64,000 nt of DNA from an uncultured Litoreibacter sp. (GCA_947501685.1 CANMWQ010000001.1:1-64000), one strand, 5' to 3'. Shown: positions 48,510-59,101, counted from the first letter of the stretch. Notes: a model not told the origin generated them from the letters alone. Made by a program: numbers and translations.

Positions 48510-49160
48510 CTAGGCCGCGTTGGGGCGGATGATGATCTCGACCCGGCGGTTTTGGGCCTTGCCCTCTTCGGTGGTGTTGGCCGCGACGGGTTGGCTTTCG
48601 CCCATGCCGAACGTGTCCAACCGCGAGGACGCGACGCCTGCGCCCTCAAGCACCCAGGACACCGCATAGGCGCGGCGCTCCGACAGGTCGGCATTATGCG
48701 CGTCCGAGCCGCTGTCATCGGTATGCCCGACAATGCGCACGGTGCTGTCAGGGTAGCTGTTCAGATTGCCCGCAAGCGCCTGCAGATCGCTTTCCAGCGC
48801 CGGGCTGAGTGTCGCGCTGTCAGAGGCAAAGAGCAGGGCTTGCGGCAATGTCACGCGCAGCTCCTCGCCCGTATTCTCAATGGAGATGTTCTCGTTGGGG
48901 ATGTCGCGGCGCAGGTCTTGCGCTTGCTTGTCCAGCTGGTGGCCGATGACGCCGCCTGCTGCGGCCCCGATGCCTGCGCCAACGATGCCTTTTCCAAGGC
49001 TGTTATTGTCGCTCGATGCGCCAAGCAGCCCGCCCAAGACGCCGCCCACCAGCGCGCCGGTCTGGGCTTTATTGACGTTTGTGGTGTCGAAATTTGTGGT
49101 GTCGCATGCCGACAAAGACAATGCGGCCGCACCGATGATGCTCAGTGTTTTAAGGGTCAT
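48510..49160 (-). CDS. OmpA family lipoprotein-like protein with glycine-zipper region (paralog 1)
   Basis: GALVGGVLGGLLGASS...GIGAAAGGVIGHQLDKQ; OmpA C-domain ...VGHTDDSGSDAHNADLSERRA...NRRVEIIIRPNAA. Confidence 0.88.
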   Translation of the reverse strand: MTLKTLSIIGAAALSLSACDTTNFDTTNVNKAQTGALVGGVLGGLLGASSDNNSLGKGIVGAGIGAAAGGVIGHQLDKQAQDLRRDIPNENISIENTGEELRVTLPQALLFASDSATLSPALESDLQALAGNLNSYPDSTVRIVGHTDDSGSDAHNADLSERRAYAVSWVLEGAGVASSRLDTFGMGESQPVAANTTEEGKAQNRRVEIIIRPNAA

Positions 49161-49291
49161 GTGTTACCTGCCTCGGTTATGTGTCCCGCCATTTTTGGCG
49201 TGGTTATAAGCAGATAATATCGCGCAAATCGCCCTGTGTTAAGGGGGAATCGGCGGCCTGCGGGCTCAGGATGCAGGCCGCCGATAAGAAG

Positions 49292-49927
49292 CTAGGCCGC
49301 GTTGGGGCGGATGATGATCTCGACCCGGCGGTTCTGGGCCCGGCCCGCCGCCGTGTTGTTGGAAGCCACTGGCTGAGCCTCGCCCGCACCTTGGGTGCGC
49401 AGCCGCGCGGAGGAGACGCCCTCGCTCCGCAACACCGAAGCCACCGCCGCCGCACGGCGCTCCGACAGGTTCTGGTTGTAGCCCGGATCGCCCGTGCTGT
49501 CGGTATGCCCGACCACAAAGACGGTGGAGTTGGGATAGTCGCCCAGATTTGCGGCCAACACCCGGATGTCGGAGACCAGATCGCCGCGCAGCGACGCACT
49601 GTCGGTGGCAAAGAGCAGATCCTGCGGCATGGTCACGCGCAGCTCTGAGCCGGTGTTGACGACGGCAATATCGCTATCAAGGTCGCGGCGCAGCTCGCCT
49701 GCCTGCTTGTCCAGCTCATTGCCGATGGCTCCGCCGACAGCACCACCGATGGCCGCGCCTATGATGCCGCGCTCCAGCTTGTTGTCGTCGGTGGAGTTCG
49801 CGCCCAGCAGCCCGCCGACGGCCGCGCCGACGATTGCGCCGTTCTTGGTGCGTTGGTTCGGGTCACCGGGTTGCGCGCAAGCGCCCAGAACAAGAATGGC
49901 GGGCAGGGCGATCAGGATCGGTTTCAT
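49292..49927 (-). CDS. OmpA family lipoprotein-like protein with glycine-zipper region (paralog 2)
   Basis: Lipobox-like LVLGACAQ; same architecture as 48510..49160. Confidence 0.88.
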   Translation of the reverse strand: MKPILIALPAILVLGACAQPGDPNQRTKNGAIVGAAVGGLLGANSTDDNKLERGIIGAAIGGAVGGAIGNELDKQAGELRRDLDSDIAVVNTGSELRVTMPQDLLFATDSASLRGDLVSDIRVLAANLGDYPNSTVFVVGHTDSTGDPGYNQNLSERRAAAVASVLRSEGVSSARLRTQGAGEAQPVASNNTAAGRAQNRRVEIIIRPNAA

Positions 49928-50077
49928 GGCAGATATCCTTTCATTGGCCGCATAAATGCGGCTGACGCGGTTAGATGTGTGTGGCGGCGTCGAAACTACA
50001 ACTCACAACTTCGCGCGCATACGCAGGTTCCCGCCAATGAGGTCACTTTGTTGAAACACAGCGAAATCAGGCGGCGT

Positions 50078-50947
50078 TTAGCCGTTTGCGGTGGCAGCTT
50101 CCTGCCGAGTGTCGTCGCGGACCGCCTCATAGGCCAGAAGCGCGCGTTTCACGGGCAGGCCCCAATGATACCCGCCCAAACCACCCGATTTGCGTAAGGC
50201 ACGATGGCACGGAACCAGCCAACTGATCGGGTTACGCCCCACGGCAGTGCCCACGGCGCGCACAGCTTTGGGATGGCCGATATGGCCTGCAATTTCGGAA
50301 TAGGTGGTGATCTGGCCCGACGGGATGGCCAGCAACGCCTCCCACACTTTGATCTGAAACGGCGCGCCGATCAGGTAAAGCGGCGCGGGCTGCGCGCCAA
50401 AGGCCGCCTGCACCCAAGGGCGCAGCATGTCGGCATCTTCGGCAAAATCAGCGTTCGGCCAGCGCGAGGTGAGGTCACGCATCGCTTCCTCTTCCCCCAT
50501 TTCGGCGGAGAACCCAATGCCGCAAATGCCGCGCTCCGTGCCCATCACCAAGGCGGGGCCGAAGGGGCTGTCAAACCAGCCCCAGCGGATGGTCAGGCCT
50601 GCGCCTTTCAGGGCGAAATCGCCGGGGCTCATCGCCTCCCAACGCAGGAACAAATCATGCAAGCGGCTGGAGCCCGACAGCCCCACCGCATCTGCCGTGC
50701 CCAGCGTGGTAAACTTCGCATCCAGCAGCGCCTTGGCATGGCCCAGCACCAGATATTGCTGGTAGCGCTTCGGAGACACCCCGGCCCATTTGCTGAACAC
50801 CCGCTGAAAATGCGCAGGGCTCATCGACATCTTGGCGGCCAGCGCCTCAAGGCTCAGGTCGGGGCCGTGCGCGTCGATAACCTCGATGGCGCGTCGCACC
50901 ACCTCGTAATGGTAGCTGGTATCGTCACTCTGGGGCAGGGCGCTCAT
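50078..50947 (-). CDS. AraC-HTH / methylated-DNA-[protein]-cysteine S-methyltransferase fusion (Ada-like, short form)
   Basis: Start MSALPQSDDTSYHYE; AraC HTH; WLVPCHRALRKSGGLGGYHWG active site. Confidence 0.88.
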   Translation of the reverse strand: MSALPQSDDTSYHYEVVRRAIEVIDAHGPDLSLEALAAKMSMSPAHFQRVFSKWAGVSPKRYQQYLVLGHAKALLDAKFTTLGTADAVGLSGSSRLHDLFLRWEAMSPGDFALKGAGLTIRWGWFDSPFGPALVMGTERGICGIGFSAEMGEEEAMRDLTSRWPNADFAEDADMLRPWVQAAFGAQPAPLYLIGAPFQIKVWEALLAIPSGQITTYSEIAGHIGHPKAVRAVGTAVGRNPISWLVPCHRALRKSGGLGGYHWGLPVKRALLAYEAVRDDTRQEAATANG

Positions 50948-51059
50948 GGGTCTGATCCTTTCGGTTGCACCAAAGCTAGCGCGCCATGGCAGGGTGATCG
51001 ACCCGTTTCTTGAGCATTGCACCTTGCCGCGGCCCGTCCGCTTTGGCATACCGCGCGCC

Positions 51060-51704
51060 ATGGCCAAGCAGCTTGATTATTCCACGATCCACGAGATTTT
51101 CTCCCGGTTTCAGGCAGCAGAAGCCGAGCCGAAAGGCGAGCTGAACCACACCAATGCCTTTACGCTGGTCGTCGCTGTCGCGTTATCGGCGCAATCGACA
51201 GATATAGGCGTCAACAAAGCCACTGAGGCGCTATTCAAAGTTGCCGACACGCCGCAAAAGATGCTCGATCTGGGGCTGGACGCGCTGATTGAGCATATCA
51301 AGACCATTGGCCTCTACCGCAACAAGGCCAAGAACGTCATCAAGCTGAGCCAAATTCTGGTCGACGAGTACGGCGGAGAGGTCCCCTCCTCCCGCGCCGC
51401 GCTCGTGTCGCTGCCCGGCGTCGGGCGCAAGACCGCCAATGTGGTGCTAAACATGTGGTGGGGGCATCCATCCCAAGCCGTCGACACCCATATTTTTCGC
51501 ATCGGCAACCGCACGGGCATTTGCCCCGGCAAAGACGTGGACGCCGTTGAGCGCGCCATTGAGGACCACATTCCGGTTGCCTTCCAACATCACGCGCATC
51601 ACTGGCTGATCCTGCATGGCCGATACGTATGCAAAGCCAGAAAACCCATGTGCAGCAATTGCCTGATCCGCGATCTGTGCCCCTTTGAGGATAAAAACCT
51701 ATGA
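51060..51704 (+). CDS. nth: Endonuclease III
   Basis: Start MAKQLDYSTIHEIF; LPGVGRKTANVVLN HhH; C-x6-C-x2-C-x5-C type Fe-S cluster. Confidence 0.95.
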   Translation: MAKQLDYSTIHEIFSRFQAAEAEPKGELNHTNAFTLVVAVALSAQSTDIGVNKATEALFKVADTPQKMLDLGLDALIEHIKTIGLYRNKAKNVIKLSQILVDEYGGEVPSSRAALVSLPGVGRKTANVVLNMWWGHPSQAVDTHIFRIGNRTGICPGKDVDAVERAIEDHIPVAFQHHAHHWLILHGRYVCKARKPMCSNCLIRDLCPFEDKNL

Positions 51705-52696
51705 GCAAATCTTTCCAAGTCGTGGGCATCGGCAACGCGATGGTCGATGTGCTGGCCCCCTGCGAAGACGCGTTTCTGGCCGCCAATGGCATCGAGAAAG
51801 GCATCATGACCCTGACCGACCGCGCCCGCGGGGTTGAGCTTTACGGCCTCATCGGCCCGGCCAAGGAAATCTCTGGCGGCTCGGCGGCCAACACCATCGC
51901 GGGCGTGGCCCATCTGGGCGGGGCCACGGCCTATGTCGGCAAAGTGAAAGACGACCAGCTTGGCGAGATCTTTGCCCATGACCTGCGCGCCCAAGGCGCG
52001 GTCTATGAGACACCGCTGGCCCCCAAAACCCACGAGGCCGAAACCGGGCGCTGCATCGTGCTGGTCTCCCCCGATGGCGAGCGGTCGATGAACACCTATC
52101 TCGGCGTCACCGAATTTCTGGGCCCGGATGACGTCGATGCCGGGCAATGCGCCGATGCCGACTGGATCTACCTCGAAGGCTACCGCTTTGACGGCCCGAC
52201 CTCTGTGGCCGCCTTTGACAAAGCCATCACCGCCTGCAAAGACGCAGGGGGCCGCGTCTCCGTCACGCTCTCTGACCCGTTCTGCGTTGACCGCCACCGC
52301 GACGCGTTTCGCGGGTTGATCCAAGACCATGTCGACCTGCTCTTTTGCAACCGGGCCGAGATGCTCTCCATGTACCAGACCGAAGACCTTGACGCCGCAC
52401 TTGCCAAAGCCGCGTCCGAGGTCGAGATCGTGGCCTGCACCGACGGGGCTGACGGCGCGCATATCCTGTCCGGCGGCAGGCGTTGGTCCGTGCCCGCCAC
52501 GCCCGTCGAGATCGTCGACGCCACGGGGGCAGGGGACCTGTTCGCCTCCGGCTTCCTCTGGGGGCTGACCAACGGCTACGATCACGAGACCTGCGGCAAA
52601 ATGGGCTGCGCGGCGGCGGGCGAGGTGATCTCCCATATCGGCGCACGGCCAGAGGCGGATCTGAAAGCGATGTTCAAAGATCAGGGGCTGCTCTGA
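51701..52696 (+). CDS. Adenosine/PfkB family sugar kinase
   Basis: 331 aa; GNAMVDVLAPCEDAFLA, GGSAANTIAGVAHLGG, DATGAGDLFASGFLWG. Confidence 0.88.
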   Translation: MSKSFQVVGIGNAMVDVLAPCEDAFLAANGIEKGIMTLTDRARGVELYGLIGPAKEISGGSAANTIAGVAHLGGATAYVGKVKDDQLGEIFAHDLRAQGAVYETPLAPKTHEAETGRCIVLVSPDGERSMNTYLGVTEFLGPDDVDAGQCADADWIYLEGYRFDGPTSVAAFDKAITACKDAGGRVSVTLSDPFCVDRHRDAFRGLIQDHVDLLFCNRAEMLSMYQTEDLDAALAKAASEVEIVACTDGADGAHILSGGRRWSVPATPVEIVDATGAGDLFASGFLWGLTNGYDHETCGKMGCAAAGEVISHIGARPEADLKAMFKDQGLL

Positions 52697-52839
52697 GGCA
52701 CGCGCAGCAAAGGTCTCTCGTGTCTTGGCTGGGCTACCCTGTTTTGCGCATCTTCAAGCGCTGATAATTTACGCCAACTCTGCTTGAGTAGCAGCTTTTG
52801 CACGCAAGTCGTGATCTAGTGCTTGACTCCTGAACGCAA

Positions 52840-52882
52840 ACCAATGTCAGAATGGTTCGGGACCAATGTGAAAATGTTTCGA
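52840..52882. promoter_or_regulatory. Two ~20-nt direct repeats (22-nt period) upstream of the GntR gene; candidate operator
   Basis: ACCAATGTCAGAATGGTTCGG / ACCAATGTGAAAATGTTTCGA; first contains AACCA-N9-TGGTT inverted repeat. Confidence 0.6.
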
Positions 52883-52890
52883 CTTGATGG

Positions 52891-53607
52891 GTGGCGCAGC
52901 ACTTGAATTACGCACCGGAAAACGTGGAAAGCACGGATGCCGCACTCGCGGCGGTCCGGCAGATGATCGAAGCAGGCAAGTTGCCCGCCGACGGACGCCT
53001 ACCCACAGAACGCGAGCTTGCGGCAGAGTTTGGCTGCGGTCGGCGCACCATTCGTCGTGTCCTCGACGCCTTGGAGGCGGAAGGGCTGATCTGGCGCAAG
53101 CAGGGCAAAGGGACCTTTGCCGGTCAACCGCCGGACCCGACAGGCGCGCTGGCCGCAGAAATTGCGCCGGATGCAGATCCGCTGGTGGTCATGGAGGCGC
53201 GGCTGTGTATCGAACCCGCATTGGCCGAACTCTGCGCCTTGCGCGCCACCGGAGAGGACGTGCTGCGCCTGCGGCAACTTGCGCAACGCGCGTCTCAGCC
53301 CATTGATGCCGACACCGCGGAGCTGTGGGACGGCGCCTTGCACCGCGCCATCGCGCGGATTGCGGGAAACCGGGTGATGCTGACCGCCTTCGCGCTTCTT
53401 GATGAGGTGCGCATGGGCGCAGACTGGCAAAAACAACGCCACCGGGCGCGCTCCGCTGAGACGAAGGCGCTTTATGATCAGCAACACAACCAGATCATTG
53501 ACGCCATTCAGGCGCGCGATGGTGCGGGCGCGTTTCAGGCGATGCGGGCGCACCTGCAGGCCCTGTCTGACAACTTGCGTGTGTCGATGGGTGAAGCAGA
53601 CAGATGA
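52891..53607 (+). CDS. GntR/FadR family transcriptional regulator
   Basis: 238 aa; [38 protein letters not shown] domain. Confidence 0.88.
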   Translation: MAQHLNYAPENVESTDAALAAVRQMIEAGKLPADGRLPTERELAAEFGCGRRTIRRVLDALEAEGLIWRKQGKGTFAGQPPDPTGALAAEIAPDADPLVVMEARLCIEPALAELCALRATGEDVLRLRQLAQRASQPIDADTAELWDGALHRAIARIAGNRVMLTAFALLDEVRMGADWQKQRHRARSAETKALYDQQHNQIIDAIQARDGAGAFQAMRAHLQALSDNLRVSMGEADR

Positions 53608-54611
53608 GCGACGCGGGGGACCCAGTCTTGGAGGTCGAGAACCTCGAAATTCAGATCGCGGGCGGTACGGAGCCGATCGTTGACAACGTCTCATTCTCTC
53701 TTAGCCCCGGCGAAACCCTGTGCATCGTCGGCGAGTCCGGGTGTGGCAAAAGCCTGACGGCGCTGGCGCTGATGGGTCTGCTCGCGACACCGCCGCTCAA
53801 ACGTACCGGCGGCACGGCGATGTTTCAGGGCGAGGACCTCTTCGCGATGTCCCGCACGCGCTTGCGTCAGGTGCGCGGCGGCCGGATGGCGATGATTTTC
53901 CAAGAGCCGATGTCGTCACTGAACCCGGCGGTCAAGGTTGGCGAGCAAATCGCCGAGGCCGTGCGCGCGCATCAACGCATAGGCGCGGATGCCGCCCGGA
54001 CCCGCGCCGTTGAGATGCTGGAACGCGTCCGTATCCCTGCCGCCAAGAAGCGACTGAACGAATACCCTCACCAGCTTTCGGGCGGTATGCGCCAGCGGGT
54101 GATGATCGCCATGGCCCTTGCAAATGACCCGTCGCTGCTGATCGCTGATGAGCCGACAACCGCCCTCGATGTGACCATTCAGGCGCAAATTCTTGACCTG
54201 ATGTCGACCCTGTCAAAGGAAAGCGACGCGGCGCTAATCATGATCACCCATGATCTGGGGGTGGTCGCGGAGATGGCCGATAAAGTGGCCGTCATGTACG
54301 CAGGCCGGATCGTCGAGGCAGGCAGCGCGGCCCAGATTTTCAACGATCCTCAGCACCCCTACACGCTTGGCCTGATCAGCTCGATGCCCGCATTGGGCGG
54401 CGCGCGCGCGCGGCTGGTGACGATCCCGGGCAGCGTGCCCAGCCCGCTGGATATGCCTGCGGGATGCCGGTTTGCGGCGCGTTGCCCCTTTGCAGGGCCC
54501 GATTGTGCAGCCGCCCCTCCGATGAGCGCGGTGTCACCCGGTCACCACGTAGCGTGCTGGCGCGCGCCCCTTGAAGGCACGGCTTTCGCAACGGAGGCGC
54601 GCATCGCATGA
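53604..54611 (+). CDS. Peptide ABC transporter ATP-binding protein (DppD-like)
   Basis: [33 protein letters not shown]; Opp/Dpp C-terminal Cys region. Confidence 0.92.
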   Translation: MSDAGDPVLEVENLEIQIAGGTEPIVDNVSFSLSPGETLCIVGESGCGKSLTALALMGLLATPPLKRTGGTAMFQGEDLFAMSRTRLRQVRGGRMAMIFQEPMSSLNPAVKVGEQIAEAVRAHQRIGADAARTRAVEMLERVRIPAAKKRLNEYPHQLSGGMRQRVMIAMALANDPSLLIADEPTTALDVTIQAQILDLMSTLSKESDAALIMITHDLGVVAEMADKVAVMYAGRIVEAGSAAQIFNDPQHPYTLGLISSMPALGGARARLVTIPGSVPSPLDMPAGCRFAARCPFAGPDCAAAPPMSAVSPGHHVACWRAPLEGTAFATEARIA

Positions 54612-55702
54612 CCACTCCGCTGATCCTCGAAGCCCGCGATTTGAAGAAAGGGTTCGTCACCAAGAAGCCGCTTTTTGGCGAGCCCACCGTTGTGCGTGCC
54701 GTGGACGGCGTGGACCTTGCGATCCGCGAAGGCGAAACCTTTGCAATCGTGGGCGAGTCCGGCTGCGGGAAATCAACGCTGGCGCGTCTTCTGGTGCGCC
54801 TGATTGAGCCCAGCAAAGGGCAGGTGACATATGAGGGCCGCGATATTGGCGGTCTGTCCGACAAAGCGCTGCGCGCCTTGCGCGCCGAAATCCAATTCAT
54901 CTTTCAGGACCCGTTCTCCTCGCTCAACCCGCGTATGACCGTGGGCGCCTTGATAGAAGAACCGCTGCGCACGCATGGGATCGGCACGGGCGCGGAGCGC
55001 CGCGCTGCGGTGGCCCGGATATTGACACGTGTCGGACTGCGCGCGGAGCATGCAGACAGATACCCGCATGAATTCTCCGGCGGTCAAAGGCAGCGCATCG
55101 GCATCGCCCGCGCGCTTGTGACCGGCCCCAAACTGGTGATCGGGGATGAGCCTGTCAGCGCCCTTGATGTGTCCGTGCAGGCGCAGGTGATCAATATCCT
55201 TGAGGACCTGAAGGATGAGTTCGGGCTGACCTTGATCATCATCGCTCACGACCTTGCCGTGATCCGGCACATGTCGGACCGCGTTGGCGTGATGTATTTG
55301 GGCAAGCTGGTCGAAATTGGCCCGGCTGACGCGCTGTTTGCCGCCCCCGCGCACCCCTATACGGAGACCCTTCTGGCGGCGATCCCGATCTCGGCGGTGG
55401 GCGCGCGCAAGGCGCATGTGGCCGTCGAAGGCGATCCGCCCAATCCAATTGCACCACCGCCCGGCTGCCGTTTTCACACGCGCTGTCCTTATGCGAAAGC
55501 CAAGTGCCACTCCGAGGAGCCGGAGCTGCAAGATCTCGGCGATGGGCGCAGTGTGGCTTGCCACTTCGCGCAAGATCTTGCCCTGAAGGGCATTCAGCCC
55601 GACATCGGCCAACGGTCCGAGGCTACGGCGAAGCGCTTTGAAATCTACAGCGCGGCACGCGCGCGCACCGACCCACCAACAAACACCAAATCAACCACCT
55701 AG
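54608..55702 (+). CDS. Peptide ABC transporter ATP-binding protein (DppF-like)
   Basis: [47 protein letters not shown]. Confidence 0.92.
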   Translation: MTTPLILEARDLKKGFVTKKPLFGEPTVVRAVDGVDLAIREGETFAIVGESGCGKSTLARLLVRLIEPSKGQVTYEGRDIGGLSDKALRALRAEIQFIFQDPFSSLNPRMTVGALIEEPLRTHGIGTGAERRAAVARILTRVGLRAEHADRYPHEFSGGQRQRIGIARALVTGPKLVIGDEPVSALDVSVQAQVINILEDLKDEFGLTLIIIAHDLAVIRHMSDRVGVMYLGKLVEIGPADALFAAPAHPYTETLLAAIPISAVGARKAHVAVEGDPPNPIAPPPGCRFHTRCPYAKAKCHSEEPELQDLGDGRSVACHFAQDLALKGIQPDIGQRSEATAKRFEIYSAARARTDPPTNTKSTT

Positions 55703-55714
55703 GAGGAAGATACT

Positions 55715-57223
55715 ATGCAAATCGGAAAAATGCTTACGGCCGCAGCGCTGTTGGCTCTGAGCACAAGCTTGGCGCAGGCTCAGGACCTAAAGATCGGGCT
55801 TCAGGATGATCCAGATATTCTGGACCCCGATCAGTCACGCACATTCGTGGGCCGCATCGTCTACGCGTCGCTATGCGACAAGCTTGTCGACATCACGCCC
55901 GACCTTGAGATCGTGCCCGCCTTGGCCACAGGCTGGGAATGGAACGAAGCCGGCACCGAGCTGACCATGACTTTGCGCGACGATGTGGTGTTCCACGATG
56001 GCACGCCGTTCAACGCAGATGCCGTGGCCGCCAATCTTGATCGCTCCAAGAACCTTGAGACCTCGCGGCGCAAATCCGAAGTGCGCTCCATCGAAAGCTG
56101 GGAGGTCGTGGACGACACCACGATCAAGATGACCCTGTCGGCCCCGGATGCGACGTTGATCGCGCAGTTCGCGGACCGCTCCGGCATGATGTTGTCGCCC
56201 ACCGCCTTTGAAGCCGCAGGCGAGGATTTCGGTTCGGCCCCGGTCTGTGCCGGGCCGTTCAAGTTCAAGGAGCGTATCCAACAGGACCGCATCGTTCTTG
56301 AGAAATTCGCCGACTATTACCGCGCGGATGAGATCAATTTTGACAGCGTGACCTTCCTGCCCATTGCAGACACCACCGTGCGTCTGGCCAACCTGCGCGC
56401 GGGCGATCTCGATATGCTGGAGCGGCTGGCCGCGACGGACGTGGCATCGGTTGAAGCAGATGATGGGCTCCAGCTCGAGCGCGCCACCTCGCTTGGCTAT
56501 CAAGGCATCACGCCCAATGTGGGCAATGGTGAAGCTGCCAATAACCCGCTGGGCCAGTCGAACCTTGTGCGCAAGGCGCTGTCGCTCTCCATCGACCGCA
56601 ACGCCTTGAACGAGGTGGTGTTTGAGGGGGCTTTTGCCACGGGCAACCAGCCCTTTGCGCCGACCTCGCCTTGGTACAACGCGGACTTCCCGGTGCCCGA
56701 GCGTGACATCGAGGCCGCCAAAGCCCTGCTGGCCGAGGCCGGTGTTGCCGACGGCGTGACCATCGAGGTTCAGGTCGCCAATAACCCGGTGCAGACCCAG
56801 GTGATGCAGGTTGTCCAAGCGATGGCCGCAGAGGCCGGGATCACCATTGAGCTGGCCGCCAAGGAGTTCGCAACATTGCTGGCCGATCAATCTGCGGGCA
56901 ACTACACGGCAAGCCAGATTGGCTGGTCCGGTCGGGTCGACCCTGATGGCAACATCCACCAGTTCATGACCAGCGGCGGGGGTCTGAACGACTCCAAATA
57001 CGTGAACCCTGCGATTGATACGGCTCTCAACGAGGCGCGTTTGTCCACCGACCCTGCGGTGCGCAAGGAGAGCTACAATGCTGCCGTTGCCATCCAGCAA
57101 GAGGACATGCCGATCATCTATCTCTACCACCCGGTCTGGATCTGGGCGTTGGATGACAGCCTGTCGGGCTTTCAGGCCTATCCTGATGGCATGATCCGCC
57201 TTCACGGTGTCAGCCAAAACTGA
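55715..57223 (+). CDS. Peptide ABC transporter substrate-binding protein (SBP family 5)
   Basis: 502 aa with signal peptide; DDVVFHDGTPFNADAVAANLDR. Confidence 0.92.
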   Translation: MQIGKMLTAAALLALSTSLAQAQDLKIGLQDDPDILDPDQSRTFVGRIVYASLCDKLVDITPDLEIVPALATGWEWNEAGTELTMTLRDDVVFHDGTPFNADAVAANLDRSKNLETSRRKSEVRSIESWEVVDDTTIKMTLSAPDATLIAQFADRSGMMLSPTAFEAAGEDFGSAPVCAGPFKFKERIQQDRIVLEKFADYYRADEINFDSVTFLPIADTTVRLANLRAGDLDMLERLAATDVASVEADDGLQLERATSLGYQGITPNVGNGEAANNPLGQSNLVRKALSLSIDRNALNEVVFEGAFATGNQPFAPTSPWYNADFPVPERDIEAAKALLAEAGVADGVTIEVQVANNPVQTQVMQVVQAMAAEAGITIELAAKEFATLLADQSAGNYTASQIGWSGRVDPDGNIHQFMTSGGGLNDSKYVNPAIDTALNEARLSTDPAVRKESYNAAVAIQQEDMPIIYLYHPVWIWALDDSLSGFQAYPDGMIRLHGVSQN

Positions 57224-57232
57224 TTGACACGT

Positions 57233-57258
57233 TGGCCCGGCCGCTTTTGGCCGGGCCA
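57233..57258 (+). promoter_or_regulatory. Strong intercistronic hairpin without U-tract
   Basis: TGGCCCGGCC-gctttt-GGCCGGGCCA, perfect 10-bp stem between SBP and permease genes. Confidence 0.8.
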
Positions 57259-57275
57259 CATTTGGAGACCTGCGC

Positions 57276-58220
57276 ATGCTTGGCTTTTTGTCCCGTCGCC
57301 TTTTGATCGCAATCCCGACGATCATCCTGATCTCGATCTTCGTGTTCTCTTTGCAAAAGCTGCTGCCAGGAGACCCCGTGCTCGTGATGGCCGGGGAAGA
57401 ACGTGATCCCGACCTGATCGCGGCCCTGCGCGAGAAATATCGCCTGAACGACCCGATTTTCGTTCAGTATTTCGCATGGGCGGGCAACGCGCTACGCGGC
57501 GATCTGGGCATATCCCTGCGCACCAACCAGCCGGTCACAGAATTGATCGGTGAAAAGCTGCCCGTCACGATCCAACTGGCCGTTATGGCGCTGATCATTG
57601 CGATGGTCATTGGCATCCCCGCCGGGGTGATATCGGCCTATAAAAAAGGCACATGGGTCGACTGGCTTGCCAACCTGATTGCCCTGTCGGGGCTGTCGGT
57701 CCCCAACTTTTGGCTAGGCATCATGCTGATCTTGCTGGTGTCGGTGAAGCTGGGATGGCTTCCCGCGTCGGGCTATCAACCCTTTTCCGAAGACCCGCTG
57801 CAATCCATCCGCACCATGCTCATGCCCGCCCTCGTGTTGGGCACCGCGACGGCAGCAACCCTGATGCGCCACACCCGGTCGGCCATGTTAAGCGTGCTGC
57901 AATCCGATTACGTGCGCACCGCGCGCGCCAAAGGGCTGCGCGAGCACACCGTCTTGATCAAACACGCCTTGCGCAACGCGCTGGTGCCGGTCGTCACCGT
58001 CACCGCCCTCTTGTTCGGAGAGCTGCTGGCGGGAGCCGTCCTGACCGAACAAATTTTCACAATTCCGGGCTTTGGCAAACTGGTGGTCGACGCCGTGTTC
58101 AACCGCGACTACGCCGTCGTGCAAGGCATCGTCCTGTGCACCGGGATTGCGTTCATCTTCATGAATATTCTGGCGGATGCGGCCTACCGTCTTCTGAACC
58201 CGCGTATGAGGGACACATGA
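57276..58220 (+). CDS. Peptide ABC transporter permease (DppB-like)
   Basis: 314 aa, 6 TM; YVRTARAKGLREHTVLIKHALRNALVPVVT. Confidence 0.92.
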   Translation: MLGFLSRRLLIAIPTIILISIFVFSLQKLLPGDPVLVMAGEERDPDLIAALREKYRLNDPIFVQYFAWAGNALRGDLGISLRTNQPVTELIGEKLPVTIQLAVMALIIAMVIGIPAGVISAYKKGTWVDWLANLIALSGLSVPNFWLGIMLILLVSVKLGWLPASGYQPFSEDPLQSIRTMLMPALVLGTATAATLMRHTRSAMLSVLQSDYVRTARAKGLREHTVLIKHALRNALVPVVTVTALLFGELLAGAVLTEQIFTIPGFGKLVVDAVFNRDYAVVQGIVLCTGIAFIFMNILADAAYRLLNPRMRDT

Positions 58221-59101
58221 CAGCCATACCTGACACCCAAAGCTTTGCGCCGGACCCGGTTCTTCCCAAGCGCAAAAGCCGCGTCTGGGCAAAGTTCAAG
58301 CGAAGCCCGTCGGCTCTTTTGGGCGGTGTGATCGTGCTGTTTTTCGTCATCGTAGCACTGCTTGCGCCGTTCCTGCCCATTCCGGGGCCTCTGGAAACCG
58401 ACTGGGGCGCTGTGCGCAAAGCGCCAAGTGCCGCGCATCTGTTTGGCACGGATGAGATCGGACGTGATGTGCTCTCACGAATGATATGGGGCGCGCAGGC
58501 GTCTTTGCTGGCCGGGGTGGTCTCCGTGCTGATTGCGGTGGCGATGGGAGTGCCGCTGGGCGTGATTGCGGGATACCGCCGGGGCTGGACCGATGCCGCG
58601 ATCAGCCGCGTGACCGAAGCCTTGCTGGCCGCGCCCTTTTTGATCCTTGCGATTGCGCTGGCGGCCTTTCTGGGGCCGTCTCTGACCAACGCGATGATCG
58701 CGATTGGCGTGTCGGCCACGCCTGTTTTCATCCGCCTTGCCCGCGCGCAGACGCTTTCGGTGATGACGGAGGATTATGTCGAAAGCGCCCGCGCGATTGG
58801 CGTCGGTCATGTGGCGCTCATCTGGCGCTATATCCTGCCCAACATCTTTCCGCCGATCCTCGTGCAGGGCACTTTGACCATCGCGACGGCGATTATTGCC
58901 GAAGCCGCGCTCAGCTTTCTGGGGCTCGGTCAACAACCGCCCGCGCCCTCTTGGGGTGCGATGCTGAACGTGGCGAAGAATTTTCTCGAACAGGCACCAT
59001 GGATGGCGCTTTACCCCGGCATGGCGATTTTTCTTGTCGTGCTTGGGTTCAATCTTCTTGGGGACGGGCTGCGCGACGCGCTTGATCCTCGCGACAACTG
59101 A
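58217..59101 (+). CDS. Peptide ABC transporter permease (DppC-like)
   Basis: Start MTAIPDTQSFAPDP (ATGA overlap); GTDEIGRDVLSRMIWGAQASLLAG; YVESARAIGVGHVALIWRYILPN. Confidence 0.92.
   Translation: MTAIPDTQSFAPDPVLPKRKSRVWAKFKRSPSALLGGVIVLFFVIVALLAPFLPIPGPLETDWGAVRKAPSAAHLFGTDEIGRDVLSRMIWGAQASLLAGVVSVLIAVAMGVPLGVIAGYRRGWTDAAISRVTEALLAAPFLILAIALAAFLGPSLTNAMIAIGVSATPVFIRLARAQTLSVMTEDYVESARAIGVGHVALIWRYILPNIFPPILVQGTLTIATAIIAEAALSFLGLGQQPPAPSWGAMLNVAKNFLEQAPWMALYPGMAIFLVVLGFNLLGDGLRDALDPRDN

Noticed and set aside
51599-52636. 345-aa minus-strand ORF opposite the PfkB kinase
   Set aside because: Antisense shadow ORF; the sense-strand protein has full family motifs.
55871-57325. 484-aa minus-strand ORF opposite the SBP gene
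   Set aside because: Complement of a well-supported CDS; low-complexity R/H/G-rich antisense frame typical of GC-rich DNA.
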